A stretch of 52,718 nucleotides of DNA from an uncultured Prevotellaceae bacterium. GTDB lineage: Bacteria > Bacteroidota > Bacteroidia > Bacteroidales > Bacteroidaceae. Below are positions 35,968-44,200 of the stretch, one piece after another (position 1 is the first letter of the stretch; every line of letters starts with the position of its first letter). The stretch is from NCBI GenBank assembly GCA_900557555.1, contig USTH01000006.1, forward strand, positions 1 to 52,718, in the 5' to 3' direction. The notes under the pieces were generated by a model that made no database searches, had not been told where the DNA came from, and saw only the letters and a program-made list of their open reading frames with translations. The position numbers and the translations under genes are program-made.

Positions 35968-37233
35968 CTATTCCTGTTCAAACTCCTCCTTGAGTACTTT
36001 GATAACGTCTTCCACGGTGTTAACCTCCAAATCTGCCTGGTCTGCAACTTCTTCGCTCGAAGCTGCCAATATCTGGCGAGCTGTCTGGTAACCGGCAGAC
36101 TTGAGGGCATCAACAACCCATGAGTCTATCTCGTCCTTAAACTCATCGAGGTAAATATCGTCTATCTGAGGTTCGTTTTCATCTGCCTCTCTGAACACAT
36201 CTATGGTATAGCCTGTTATCATGCCAGCCAATTTGATATTCAGGCCGTTCCGGCCTATGGCCAAAGACACCTCCTTGGGCTTGAGATACACCTGTGCGGT
36301 CTTATTCTCCTCGTCAATAACTATGTTTGACACAGTCGCGGGACTAAGGGCGCGCTGCATGAACAGGCTGATGTTTGTTGTATAGTTAATCACGTCAAGG
36401 TTCTCATTGTGCAGTTCACGCACAATGCCGTGCACCCTGCGACCTTTCACACCGACACACGCACCCACTGGGTCAATGCGGTCGTCATAACTCTCCACGG
36501 CAATTTTGGCTCTCTCGCCAGGAATGCGGGCAATCTTCTTGATAGTAATGAGGCCGTCATTGATTTCAGGCACTTCGGCCTCAAGCAGTCTCTGCAGAAA
36601 TTCCGGTGCCGTACGGCTCAGATAAATCTTGGGATTGTTGTTGGCATTGTCTACACGGTTTACAACAGCCCTGACAATGTCACCTTTATGGAAGAAGTCA
36701 CCCGGAATCTGCTGATTTTTCGGGAGGAGCAGTTCGTTGCCCTCATCATCTACCAGAAGCATCTCGTTCTTCCATATCTGATAGACTTCTGCACTGATTA
36801 CCTCGCCCACACGGTCTTTGTACTTGTTGTACAGAGCATCATGTTCAAGCTCAAGTATCTTGCCGGCCAAAGTCTGGCGCAGGTTGAGGATGGCACGGCG
36901 TCCGAACTTCATAAAGTCTATACGTTCGCTCACGTCTTCGCCAATCTCATAGTCATCGGCTATCTTGCGCGCTTCGCTAAGCGAAATTTCTCGGTTAGTA
37001 TCTGTCACTTCATCGTCAGCCACAACCACACGATTGCGATATATCTCACAGTCGCCCTTGGCGGGATTTACGATGACATCGTAGTTATCATCAGAGCCGA
37101 ACATCTTGGCTATCACACTACGGAAGCTCTCTTCCAGCACGCTCACCATTGTGGCAGCGTCAATGCTTTTCGTTTCCTTAAACTCTGCAAAAGTGTCAAT
37201 CAGACTTGCTGTGTCTATGTTTTTCTTTGCCAT
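35968..37233 (-). CDS. nusA: Transcription termination/antitermination factor NusA
   Basis: NusA binds RNA polymerase and modulates pausing, termination and antitermination. The 421-residue product from the ATG at 37233 (MAKKNIDTASLIDTFAEFKE) has the N-terminal polymerase-binding domain, an S1 domain around GEVISAEVYQIWKNEMLLVD, and two KH domains with GACVGVKGRRVHGIVRELHN and VSLAIGRNGLNIKLAGMITG. It ends with a short acidic helical tail rather than the two acidic repeats of enterobacterial NusA. It lies 92 bp after rimP and 83 bp before infB. Confidence 0.96.
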   Translation of the reverse strand: MAKKNIDTASLIDTFAEFKETKSIDAATMVSVLEESFRSVIAKMFGSDDNYDVIVNPAKGDCEIYRNRVVVADDEVTDTNREISLSEARKIADDYEIGEDVSERIDFMKFGRRAILNLRQTLAGKILELEHDALYNKYKDRVGEVISAEVYQIWKNEMLLVDDEGNELLLPKNQQIPGDFFHKGDIVRAVVNRVDNANNNPKIYLSRTAPEFLQRLLEAEVPEINDGLITIKKIARIPGERAKIAVESYDDRIDPVGACVGVKGRRVHGIVRELHNENLDVINYTTNISLFMQRALSPATVSNIVIDEENKTAQVYLKPKEVSLAIGRNGLNIKLAGMITGYTIDVFREADENEPQIDDIYLDEFKDEIDSWVVDALKSAGYQTARQILAASSEEVADQADLEVNTVEDVIKVLKEEFEQE

Positions 37234-37325
37234 TGTAATATATTGTTTTTTTGTTTTCAGATTGTCTGGCAGCTCATGCCGGCGGTTATCTTTGCCCCAG
37301 CCAACACCGACTGCCATTACGCATT

Positions 37326-37790
37326 TCAGAACTTTATAACAGTTCTCACCTCCTTGAGTTCGTCAAAGGCGAGTGGAGTATCCACACCGACCACTTTGGG
37401 CCGCTTTGCTCCTTCCGGTCTGATTTTTGTCATGACAACAAGCACTATGCCGCTGTCGTCTACCGACTTCAGCGTGCCGACCACCTTTTTACCACCAGTC
37501 AGCAAAGCCTCAACCTCCGTGCCGATGTTGTTGTCATACTGTTGGCGCACCTTGAACGGCTGCCCGATGCCGGCACTTCCCACTTCAAGCTCATAGTCTT
37601 CAACTTCCCTGTCAAGATTTGCTTCAATGAACTTGCTCAGTTCCACACAGTCTTCAATCCACACACCCTCTTTATGGTCTATCTCAACCACAATGCGGTC
37701 GTCGTCCGAAACTGTCAAATCGGTAAGGAAATATTCCTTGCCGTCAAGCCACTGGTCTACAAGGCTCCTAACCTTCTCTTTTCCTATCAT
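37326..37790 (-). CDS. rimP: Ribosome maturation factor RimP
   Basis: RimP assists maturation of the 30S subunit. The 154-residue product shows the two-domain family pattern: VEIDHKEGVWIEDCVELSKF, EDYELEVGSAGIGQPFKV (the E-V-x-S-x-G motif) and a C-terminal SH3-like part with KKVVGTLKSVDDSGIVLVV. It is first in rimP-nusA-infB-cvpA-sufBCDS and lies about 120 bp after a good promoter. Confidence 0.95.
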   Translation of the reverse strand: MIGKEKVRSLVDQWLDGKEYFLTDLTVSDDDRIVVEIDHKEGVWIEDCVELSKFIEANLDREVEDYELEVGSAGIGQPFKVRQQYDNNIGTEVEALLTGGKKVVGTLKSVDDSGIVLVVMTKIRPEGAKRPKVVGVDTPLAFDELKEVRTVIKF

Positions 37791-37910
37791 TCTTTAATCA
37801 CAAAAATTGTTTAACTCAAAGATATGTAAACTCTCAGTTTTCAAAAAGGATTTTATATTAAGAGAAAGTGAGAAGCCCCAGTCGGAACCCCTCACTCACT
37901 CAGTGTTTTG

Positions 37911-37943
37911 CAAAATTACAACAATATTTCCAATCCACCCAAA
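37911..37943 (-). promoter_or_regulatory. Promoter of the rimP-nusA-infB-suf operon
   Basis: On the minus strand TAATTTTG (37911-37918) follows TTTG (37940-37943) with 21 bp between them, close to the Bacteroidetes consensus. It would give a leader of about 110 nt before rimP. Confidence 0.7.
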
Positions 37944-38003
37944 CTATACGGTTTTTTTTGCTTTAGGCACAATAAAAGCCCTGCAACTACCTGCATCTGC
38001 AAG

Positions 38004-39115
38004 TCAGTCTCTAAGGCTGTACAGCAACAACACAACATTTGCATCACCAATATTCTCGTTTAGTCTTTCCGCAGCCTTCGCCGCAACTTCTGACTTTGCT
38101 TTCTTACTGGCAGACAGAAATTCATCAACATACATATACGACACATAATAAGAATCTGCAACCGCATAAACGAAAGTGTTCAACTTGTCAACTTCCCTGT
38201 TGCCAAAAAAGTGAACTTCACGAACCCTCCCTGTTCTGCCGAACACCACAGACGCGTTATCGCATTATAGTCAAGCGTAATGAGGGCATTGCCATTTTCC
38301 ATATATAAAGCACTGATGTCAATTATCTTGCCCGATGTTCTCATTTTCGCCGATGACCCGCCCCACTCTTTAACATTCTTTTTTGTTGGCAGATTCTCTG
38401 ACTCTATAAACAATGTGTCAGAGCAGATTCCCCCACCGTTAAGTCTGTATGCCAACGGCGTAAACCGCTCGTAGAAATACAACACGGAATCCGAGCGAAA
38501 CAAGTCCATGCAACAGCCTTGAGAAACCTTACACTCACCCCTCGCCACAGGCTTGCATACCGTTTTCAGTTCCTCTCTAACAGCATTGTAATAAGCAAGC
38601 TTGCCATCATAGCTTTTGCCGTCATAAAACGAAGTAATCCAAAATTCGTTTTCATTAACCACTCCAAGTCCGCAGAAATTTGTTCCGACATTGATTTTTC
38701 TCTTGAACTTGAAGTCTGGTCTGCTATACTCATACACAGCCCCCTTTGCCGCATCCGCAACGAAGACGTTACCTTCCGCATCCACATCAAAAGACATCGG
38801 CTGAATATATTCACCAACCCCATGATCCAAAGCCTTCACCCGCCCCGTTTCGTTTCCGTCACTGCCAAAAGCCATAATTAGCCCCTGCTCCCTGTCAAAC
38901 AGATAAAATTCGCCATTACGATACTTCATCTGACAGACAGAACCAATACGGTCTATACCTTTATAATTCAGAGCTATACAAGAGACCAACTCAATCTTCG
39001 GAGCGTCCTGCGGCAAGTTGTCTAATGCTATCTTATCAACATTGAGTAACGAGTTACTCACACACGAAACAAAGAGTAAACAAAACAAGGAAATCCACAA
39101 CAAACAACGTTTCAT
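38004..39115 (-). pseudogene. Six-bladed beta-propeller lipoprotein, frameshifted near its 3' end
   Basis: The first 311 codons encode a lipoprotein (SPII box LLFVSC) with propeller-type strands such as RNGEFYLFDREQGLIMAFGS, GNVFVADAAKGAVYEYSRPD and GNALITLDYNAITRLW. This is the BF3164-like family of Bacteroidales. That frame then turns to nonsense (SAEQGGFVKFTF) and stops at 38180. A second frame picks up at about 38249 (VFGRTGRVREVHFFGNREVD) and continues with YAVADSYYVSYMYVDEF to an ending DANVVLLLYSLRD, which is how this family normally ends. A one-base change close to 38245-38255 would join them. It could be a true inactivation or a sequencing error. Confidence 0.72.
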
Positions 39116-39325
39116 AAAAAAAAGATATAAAATGCAACATCTCGTCTAATTCACCAAAAAGAATCATTAGACAAATACAAGCTCCATTTTCAGTACTACT
39201 TAGGAATCTTTAACGTATATTTCATCGTGCGTGGCGAACAATCATCAAATGCCTTATAAAAAGCAACAGGCAATAAGAAGCAACAAAAAAGACGTCATTT
39301 AAGACCTAATGACCGTTTTGAGTCT
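39116..39325. other. Non-coding stretch before the restriction-locus remnant
   Basis: No gene is seen between the propeller gene start and the repeat. The last 85 or so bases are a MITE-like right half, listed separately, that runs directly into the hsdS remnant. Confidence 0.6.
39238..39322 (+). repeat. Right half of MITE-like element abutting hsdS remnant
   Basis: AAATGCCTTATAAAAAGCAA, then CAGGCAATAAGAAGCAAC, GACGTCATTTAAGACC and TAATGACCGTTTTGAGTC match the right half of the family. The left half is missing. Its end lies within a few bases of the point where hsdS coding similarity starts. Confidence 0.7.
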
Positions 39326-39433
39326 CTGACCACCTCATTGCAGCATGGCTTGCCAGCCGAGATAGCGGCACGCCGTCAGCAATATGAATATTATCGTGAC
39401 AAGCTGCTCGATTTCAAGAGAAAGACAGCATAA
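39326..39433 (+). pseudogene. hsdS: C-terminal remnant of type I restriction specificity subunit HsdS
   Basis: Thirty-five codons read LTTSLQHG followed by LPAEIAARRQQYEYYRDK and LLDFKRKTA, then stop. This is the conserved tail of HsdS: a helix after the second target-recognition domain with P-A-E-I-x-A-R-x-x-Q-Y-E-Y-Y-R-D. Everything upstream (both recognition domains) is gone, and the break coincides with a MITE-like end. It is non-functional alone. Confidence 0.85.
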
Positions 39434-39453
39434 CAATTAAAAATAAGATAAGG

Positions 39454-40521
39454 ATGGAGTCATTAGACACATTGTACAAAAAGTGGAAAAGTATACAGCC
39501 ACTCAACGAACGCAAGCAATATTTGCTGAGCCAAAGGTTTACTGTAGAATACAACTACAACAGTAATCACATCGAAGGGAATACACTGACTTATGGTCAG
39601 ACAGAGCTTTTGTTGTTGTTTGGCAAGGTGAGCGGTGAAGGCGATTTAAAGGACTTTGTAGACATGAAAGCCAGCCAAGTAGGCTTGAAGATGATGGAAG
39701 AAGAAGCTGGAGCATTGAATGAACCTCTAACACAAAACTTCATTCATCAGCTCCATAAAACCATCATCCGTGAAGACTACACCGTATACCGTCAGCTGCC
39801 AGGTGGTCAGCAAACAAGCCACACCATACATGCCGGAATGTACAAGACGCGTCCCAACAGCGTGAAGACGCGCTATGGCGATATTTTCGAATATGCATCA
39901 CCAGAGGAGACACCTGCATTGATGACCGACCTTGTGGATTGGTACAATGAATCCGAGGCATCAGGTAAGTACACGCCAGTAGAACTTGCAGCATTGTTTC
40001 ACTACCGCTATATACGCATCCACCCCTTTGAGGACGGCAACGGACGAATAGCCAGACTCATGGTAAACTACATTCTTGTCCGCCACGGTTGGCCGATGAT
40101 TGTTGTGCGCAACCGTATTAAAAATGAATATATCAATACCCTTCACCAATCAGACGTAGAAGTAGGCCCAACCCCATCAGCTGGTGCACATGCTACACTA
40201 ATACAGATACGCCATTTCTTTAAATACTTCTCGGCACTTGTGGCTGACGAATTAAAGTATGACATAGACTTTGCCGAAGAACAATCACCCAATGTTTGGT
40301 GGTATGATGGTCAGCGCATCGCATTTCGCAGCAAGACAACAGCCATACTCCTGAAAGCCATGCAAGCAAATCCGGGCATAACCATAGAAGGATTGAGCAA
40401 AGAAGCCGGCATTGTAACCGCTGCTGTGAAGAAACAGCTGCAACAAATGATAAATAAAGGCTACATACAGCGAAAAGAAAAAGATGGAAGCTGGTATGTT
40501 TTTGCCACATCGTCCATGTAA
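39454..40521 (+). CDS. Fic family protein (probable AMP-transferase) with C-terminal winged helix
   Basis: Fic enzymes usually transfer AMP from ATP to target proteins. The 355-residue product carries the complete Fic motif HPFEDGNGR at 190-198 (catalytic H190) and an N-terminal S-N-H-I-E-G-N at 37-43. That fits the class II autoinhibitory pattern [S/T]xxxE[G/N], with E41 as the inhibitory Glu. The C-terminal 70 residues look like a winged-helix DNA-binding domain (GLSKEAGIVTAAVKKQLQQM). Such genes are often found between hsdS and hsdR in Bacteroidetes type I restriction loci, which is exactly the context here, although both neighbours are remnants. No frameshift is visible, so it has stayed intact. 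Targets are unknown. Confidence 0.93.
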   Translation: MESLDTLYKKWKSIQPLNERKQYLLSQRFTVEYNYNSNHIEGNTLTYGQTELLLLFGKVSGEGDLKDFVDMKASQVGLKMMEEEAGALNEPLTQNFIHQLHKTIIREDYTVYRQLPGGQQTSHTIHAGMYKTRPNSVKTRYGDIFEYASPEETPALMTDLVDWYNESEASGKYTPVELAALFHYRYIRIHPFEDGNGRIARLMVNYILVRHGWPMIVVRNRIKNEYINTLHQSDVEVGPTPSAGAHATLIQIRHFFKYFSALVADELKYDIDFAEEQSPNVWWYDGQRIAFRSKTTAILLKAMQANPGITIEGLSKEAGIVTAAVKKQLQQMINKGYIQRKEKDGSWYVFATSSM

Positions 40522-40562
40522 ACGTGATTTTAATATATAATAACATATAATTAAGACCTAAC

Positions 40563-40673
40563 ATGTCAGAAAACTACGACATACTATCCGAGAATAACCA
40601 AAGTACGGTGGTGTCACACTACGAACGCGGCTCAGTGGAAAGTATTAGGGGAAAAGTAATAATTTTTATTTGA
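40563..40673 (+). pseudogene. hsdR: N-terminal stump of type I restriction endonuclease HsdR
   Basis: An ATG opens MSENYDILSENNQSTVV followed by SHYERG, then diverges (SVESIRGKVIIFI) and stops after 36 codons. The opening resembles the conserved N-terminus of Bacteroidetes HsdR (NYDILSENNxxTVVxxY), from my memory of the family. The remaining thousand or so residues are missing. A MITE-like right half follows within 30 bp. It lies 41 bp after fic, as expected of a former hsdS-fic-hsdR operon. Confidence 0.7.
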
Positions 40674-40700
40674 GAGTTAGAAATAGTATGTTAAAAAAAG

Positions 40701-40764
40701 CATTAAAAGGCAATAAGAAGCAACAAAAAAAGATGCCATTTAAGACCTAATGACCGTTTGGGGT
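40701..40764 (+). repeat. Right half of MITE-like element after hsdR stump
   Basis: CATTAAAAGGCAATAAGAAG, CAACAAAAAAAGATGCC, ATTTAAGACCTAATGACC and GTTTGGGGTTA match the family right end. It is in the same orientation as the copy at 39238 and shares its TTTAAGACC variant (others have TTTACGACC), so these two are sister copies flanking the restriction-locus remnant. Confidence 0.7.
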
Positions 40765-40854
40765 TATTGAGCAAGCCTCTTCTTGCCGCAATCACACGGT
40801 TTCTTGCTATGGCAACGCTACCTGATTGTTGCAGCAAGCCTTCTGACATGACAA

Positions 40855-40932
40855 TTTCGGCGGAAAACGATATCCGTTTCGGCCGGTTGGCTTGTCCGTT
40901 TCGGCCGAAATGCAATCAAATTTCGGCCGAAA
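40855..40932 (-). repeat. Four-palindrome array, 22-bp period (copy 2, inverted)
   Basis: Palindromes start at 40855, 40877, 40899 and 40921, again exactly 22 bp apart. On the minus strand they read, in order, TTTCGGCCGAAA, TTTCGGCCGAAA, AACCGGCCGAAA and TTTCCGCCGAAA, with spacers TTTGATTGCA, CGGACAAGCC and CGGATATCGT. The last palindrome carries the same GCC variant as the last one in copy 1 (866-877), so the two loci are homologous and inverted. Two spacers share CGGA with copy 1. Confidence 0.85.
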
Positions 40933-41040
40933 CAAGTTGGGCGAGTCGTGTCATCTGATTAAAAAAGCGTTTTTTTTCTTGCCCGTTTCATCTTTTTTAC
41001 GAATATTGCACTTATAACTAAAATAACCGCACTACACAAT

Positions 41041-43479
41041 ATGAAAAGACACATGCTCACTCTGGCACTATGCCTGCTGGCTGTTTACGCCAATGCCCAA
41101 ACAGCAAAAAACAAGATAAAATCCATTGACATAACCATAGAGACGCCTACCGCTGGAATGACGCAGCAAGACGGCGAGCAAATCAAGTTACAGTCTGTCA
41201 AGACCGAATATGGCGACCTCGTCTCCATGGGACTGGTAACATTACTCGAAGCGGAGTGGATGGGCGAATTTGACCGCACCAATGAAGAATACCCCAAGTT
41301 CAAGCCTGGCTTCACATACGACTGCACCCTCAGTTTGATAATCAACACCGAGGGCAAGTACATCTGCAACCACATAGTGCAGAAAGACGGCTATACGGTA
41401 AACAACAACCTCGTAAAAAGCACCGTCAACGGCAAGCAGTCACTCACCATGGACTGCACCCCCTACTGCCCCAAAGTGAAGTTCTACTACACCGTGCCTG
41501 GCGAGAAAAGCAAGGAAGGCTTCAAGGAAGCCAAACAGACCTTTGATGACGAACGAACCGAATGCCGCCACACATCCAGAGCTATAACAACAGAACAGGC
41601 CGACAAAGAGTGGGTTGGCAAACAAGCCCTCGATGTTGTGATATTCAACAAGGCCAACAAGCCCGAGGGTGGCTATGAGTCCTCTGCAGTTGCATCATAC
41701 GGTGAAATGTTTCCTGGCCAGAAGTCAGTGTTCATCACAAAACTGATTTTAGACCTCGACCCAGAAGACTGCTACGGCGACCGCGATGCTGCGGATTATT
41801 TTGCGAGCGCGCTGACAAACACCATCTCGGGCCCCTACAACCTCAAAGAAGTGTGGCTGAGCGACAAGATAAATGCCCTGGACTTTGTCAAGGCACTCAA
41901 CAACAGCATCAAAGACCCTCTCTTCCCTACCGCACGCGAATACTGCACCAACTCAATCATGTTCTACTCCGCCGAAGCAACCCTTTGCGTGCCTGAGAAC
42001 CAGATTGGCCCCATCAGAGCCTTGCTTGCCAAGGACCCCACCGAACCTGTCTACACCATACGAACATATAAGGGTGACGTTTACACCGCGCAGAAAGCAG
42101 GGCTCTCTGCCACCAGCGAATGGTGCACCAAACACCAGTTTACAGTCGTCATGGAAGCCGCCGACCGCATAGCTCGTTATGCCACCTGCTCCACTCCGCA
42201 GAGCTGGTACTACTCGTGCGCCATCTGTGGCAAGTGCGAACACAACCCCAATCACACAGTCACTGACAAATTCATACCTGGCGGCCATGATTACTCCCTT
42301 GACCTCGCCACCGACGAAGCATATCTGGGAGTCAACGCCTCCGGCAATCACGTCTACAGCAAGAGCTGCGGGTGGTGCAAGCACTCTGGCAAATATAACA
42401 ATGCCCATATAAGCCGCGGTGAATGGAAGGCCTCTGGTGTGGAAGGAACATACGAGGATTACTGTAAGCGCATGAAAGAAACCTACGAACTCATGACCGC
42501 TCAGGGACTCATGGAGTCGCTCCCCCAAGCCGGCAATTTTGCCCTGCCGCTGAGAACCACGGCCAAGACCTCTTCACCCCAGATGCAGAGTGATGCAAAT
42601 CAGGCACTCAACGACAACATTGCCGATACCACGCTGCTGGGCAACGACTACACACGCCCACTGACGCAAGAGTATCTCAAGTCTATTGCCGTAAGACTGG
42701 CAGAAAACCTCATAGGCAGCAACGTTAAACAAAGCGACATAAACTCGTTTGCCGTGATAAACGGAGGGGCGGCCACTCCCACACGACAGGAACTCGCCAC
42801 CGTAATATACCGCACACTGCGCTACGTAGAGAAACACTCAAAATACACATACACCGACTATACTTCGCGCCTTTCTAAATACACCGACAACAGCCAGATA
42901 AAGGACTGGGCAAGAGAACCTATGGCATTTATGGAAGCTCTCGAACTTATTGACCCTGTCACACCCACAACACTGGCTCCCGACCAGCCGTGTACCATAG
43001 AGCAGGCTCTGTCGCTGGCCGAACGAAGCACTCTCGCACACCGCATAGGGTGGTATCAGGCTGTCAGCTTAGAAAGTAGCAAAAGCGGCTTTATAAGTGT
43101 TGGCTCTGGCAAAAACTTCTATTACCTAATGCCAGCAGACGGCACAGACACAGGCCGAAGCCTCGCCATAAGCGACAGAGTGTGGATCAGAAGGCCACAG
43201 TTGGGCAACAGCGGCTGGCTGCCCAGCGTTGATTCGTACAGCGGACAAACTCTCTACCTCAAAGAAGAATGGTATAACCCCATACGCTGGAGAGCAGGCA
43301 AGATAAGTCCCGACACGGAACTTAGCAGAAGTACTGACCGGATAGAAGCTATCAGCAGTGCCGTCAATGCCCCCAGTTCCACAAAAACCACCAGCAAGGC
43401 GGCAACAGTTGCTGACAAAGCGAAAAAGGGCATCAACAAAATCAAGAAAGGCCTCGGCGGACTGCTTAAAAACCTATAG
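41041..43479 (+). CDS. Large secreted protein with SLH-like region, function unknown
   Basis: The 812-residue product has a signal peptide (MKRHMLTLALCLLAVYANAQ). I recognise no overall family. The middle has two Cys-rich blocks, YYSCAICGKCEHNPNHT and SKSCGWCKHSG, of a type seen in large secreted repeat proteins and perhaps metal-binding or disulfide-bonded. Residues about 537-665 look like S-layer-homology units (TRQELATVIYRTLRYVEKHS, NSQIKDWAREPMAFMEALEL, LAPDQPCTIEQALSLAERS). The last 25 residues are a Lys/Gly-rich amphipathic stretch (KAKKGINKIKKGLGGLLKNL). SLH domains are unusual in Bacteroidetes. It is followed 24 bp later by the truncated O-antigen-ligase-like gene. Confidence 0.75.
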   Translation: MKRHMLTLALCLLAVYANAQTAKNKIKSIDITIETPTAGMTQQDGEQIKLQSVKTEYGDLVSMGLVTLLEAEWMGEFDRTNEEYPKFKPGFTYDCTLSLIINTEGKYICNHIVQKDGYTVNNNLVKSTVNGKQSLTMDCTPYCPKVKFYYTVPGEKSKEGFKEAKQTFDDERTECRHTSRAITTEQADKEWVGKQALDVVIFNKANKPEGGYESSAVASYGEMFPGQKSVFITKLILDLDPEDCYGDRDAADYFASALTNTISGPYNLKEVWLSDKINALDFVKALNNSIKDPLFPTAREYCTNSIMFYSAEATLCVPENQIGPIRALLAKDPTEPVYTIRTYKGDVYTAQKAGLSATSEWCTKHQFTVVMEAADRIARYATCSTPQSWYYSCAICGKCEHNPNHTVTDKFIPGGHDYSLDLATDEAYLGVNASGNHVYSKSCGWCKHSGKYNNAHISRGEWKASGVEGTYEDYCKRMKETYELMTAQGLMESLPQAGNFALPLRTTAKTSSPQMQSDANQALNDNIADTTLLGNDYTRPLTQEYLKSIAVRLAENLIGSNVKQSDINSFAVINGGAATPTRQELATVIYRTLRYVEKHSKYTYTDYTSRLSKYTDNSQIKDWAREPMAFMEALELIDPVTPTTLAPDQPCTIEQALSLAERSTLAHRIGWYQAVSLESSKSGFISVGSGKNFYYLMPADGTDTGRSLAISDRVWIRRPQLGNSGWLPSVDSYSGQTLYLKEEWYNPIRWRAGKISPDTELSRSTDRIEAISSAVNAPSSTKTTSKAATVADKAKKGINKIKKGLGGLLKNL

Positions 43480-43503
43480 GACGCACGCTTTGGCGAACAG
43501 AAG

Positions 43504-44000
43504 ATGAAGGCTTCTTTATCGGCAAAACTTAAAGAACTGTCACGCCACCACGGCTCAATGCCGCTCAAGAACATTAATGCGGCTACATGCGCTGCAGCTG
43601 TTATGCTCGGCCTTAGTGTGCAGGACTTTGACTCAAAATGGAGTACAGCCGAAGTTGCAGTCTGCACCTCTGTTTGCGCGGCATGTGCAGTCAGTGCTGC
43701 ATGCATCATTTGTGGCAGACGGAAAGCAAGTTTCGACAACGCCGACCTGCTTGTCGGGCTGTGGACTCTGTATCTCTGCCTAAACACAGTCGGCTCGGAT
43801 TTTCCTTGCTCCACCACATTTCTGAAAAGCATCTGGCCTTGCCTGCTGTATTTCAGTGTTAAGCCAATCTTCAACCGCCACAAGCTGAATGAGGAAACTT
43901 TTATTCTGCTGCTTGTAGTATCGGGATTATGCGAAGCCCTTTACGGCTACAGTCAGCTCTTTACCGGAAGTCGGCATCACATGTATGCCGTCACGGTCTT
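43504..44000 (+). pseudogene. O-antigen-ligase-like membrane protein, truncated by repeat
   Basis: About 165 residues are recognisable: four or five hydrophobic helices (ATCAAAVMLGLSVQDF, VAVCTSVCAACAVSAACIIC, LLVGLWTLYLCLNTVG, SIWPCLLYFSVKPIF, FILLLVVSGLCEALYGYSQL) and then SRHHMYAVT. In the Wzy/WaaL family the last motif precedes a G-x-F-x-N-P-G-P segment. Here coding similarity stops at that point, and the frame continues into the MITE-like element at 44015, reading nonsense to a stop at 44139. The periplasmic loop and C-terminal half are missing, so the product is almost certainly inactive. Confidence 0.7.
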
Positions 44001-44014
44001 TATGATGGCGAAAA

Positions 44015-44102
44015 ATGGCCCGCTATTATTCCCTGAAACGACAATCAACATCTGCTCTCCTAAAAAACAAAACCCCATAAGTTCTAACGACCGAATTGGG
44101 AT
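44015..44102 (-). mobile_element. Left half of MITE-like element at the O-antigen-ligase-like gene breakpoint
   Basis: Read on the minus strand it gives CCCAATTCGGTCGTTAGAAC, TTATGGGGTTTTG, TTTTTTAGGAGAGCAGATGT and TCGTTTCAGGGAATAATAGC, collinear with the left half of the copy at 4705 and sharing the CAGGGAATAATAGC variant of the copy at 5165. The right half is absent. Confidence 0.7.
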
Positions 44103-44108
44103 AAACGA

Positions 44109-44148
44109 TTTACGACTCTATGTATGCCAATGTACATAGAGTCGTAAA
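44109..44148. terminator. Perfect 16-bp hairpin, likely terminator
   Basis: TTTACGACTCTATGTA pairs with TACATAGAGTCGTAAA around an 8-nt loop, followed on the plus strand by TATTTTT. It lies between a truncated plus-strand gene and the minus-strand fumarase end, so it could serve both, but only the plus side has a T-run. Confidence 0.65.
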
Positions 44149-44200
44149 TATTTTTACGTCAGTCTCATGTCGGGACGTGACCAACGTTTGATAATCATGG

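Larger units (their letters stand above)
40522..41040. other. Intergenic stretch with hsdR stump and repeats
   Basis: It holds the hsdR N-terminal remnant, a MITE-like right half and the second four-palindrome array, each listed separately. Between the array and the next gene (40933-41040) there is a T-run at 40972-40978 without a clear stem, and no promoter I can defend. Confidence 0.6.
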
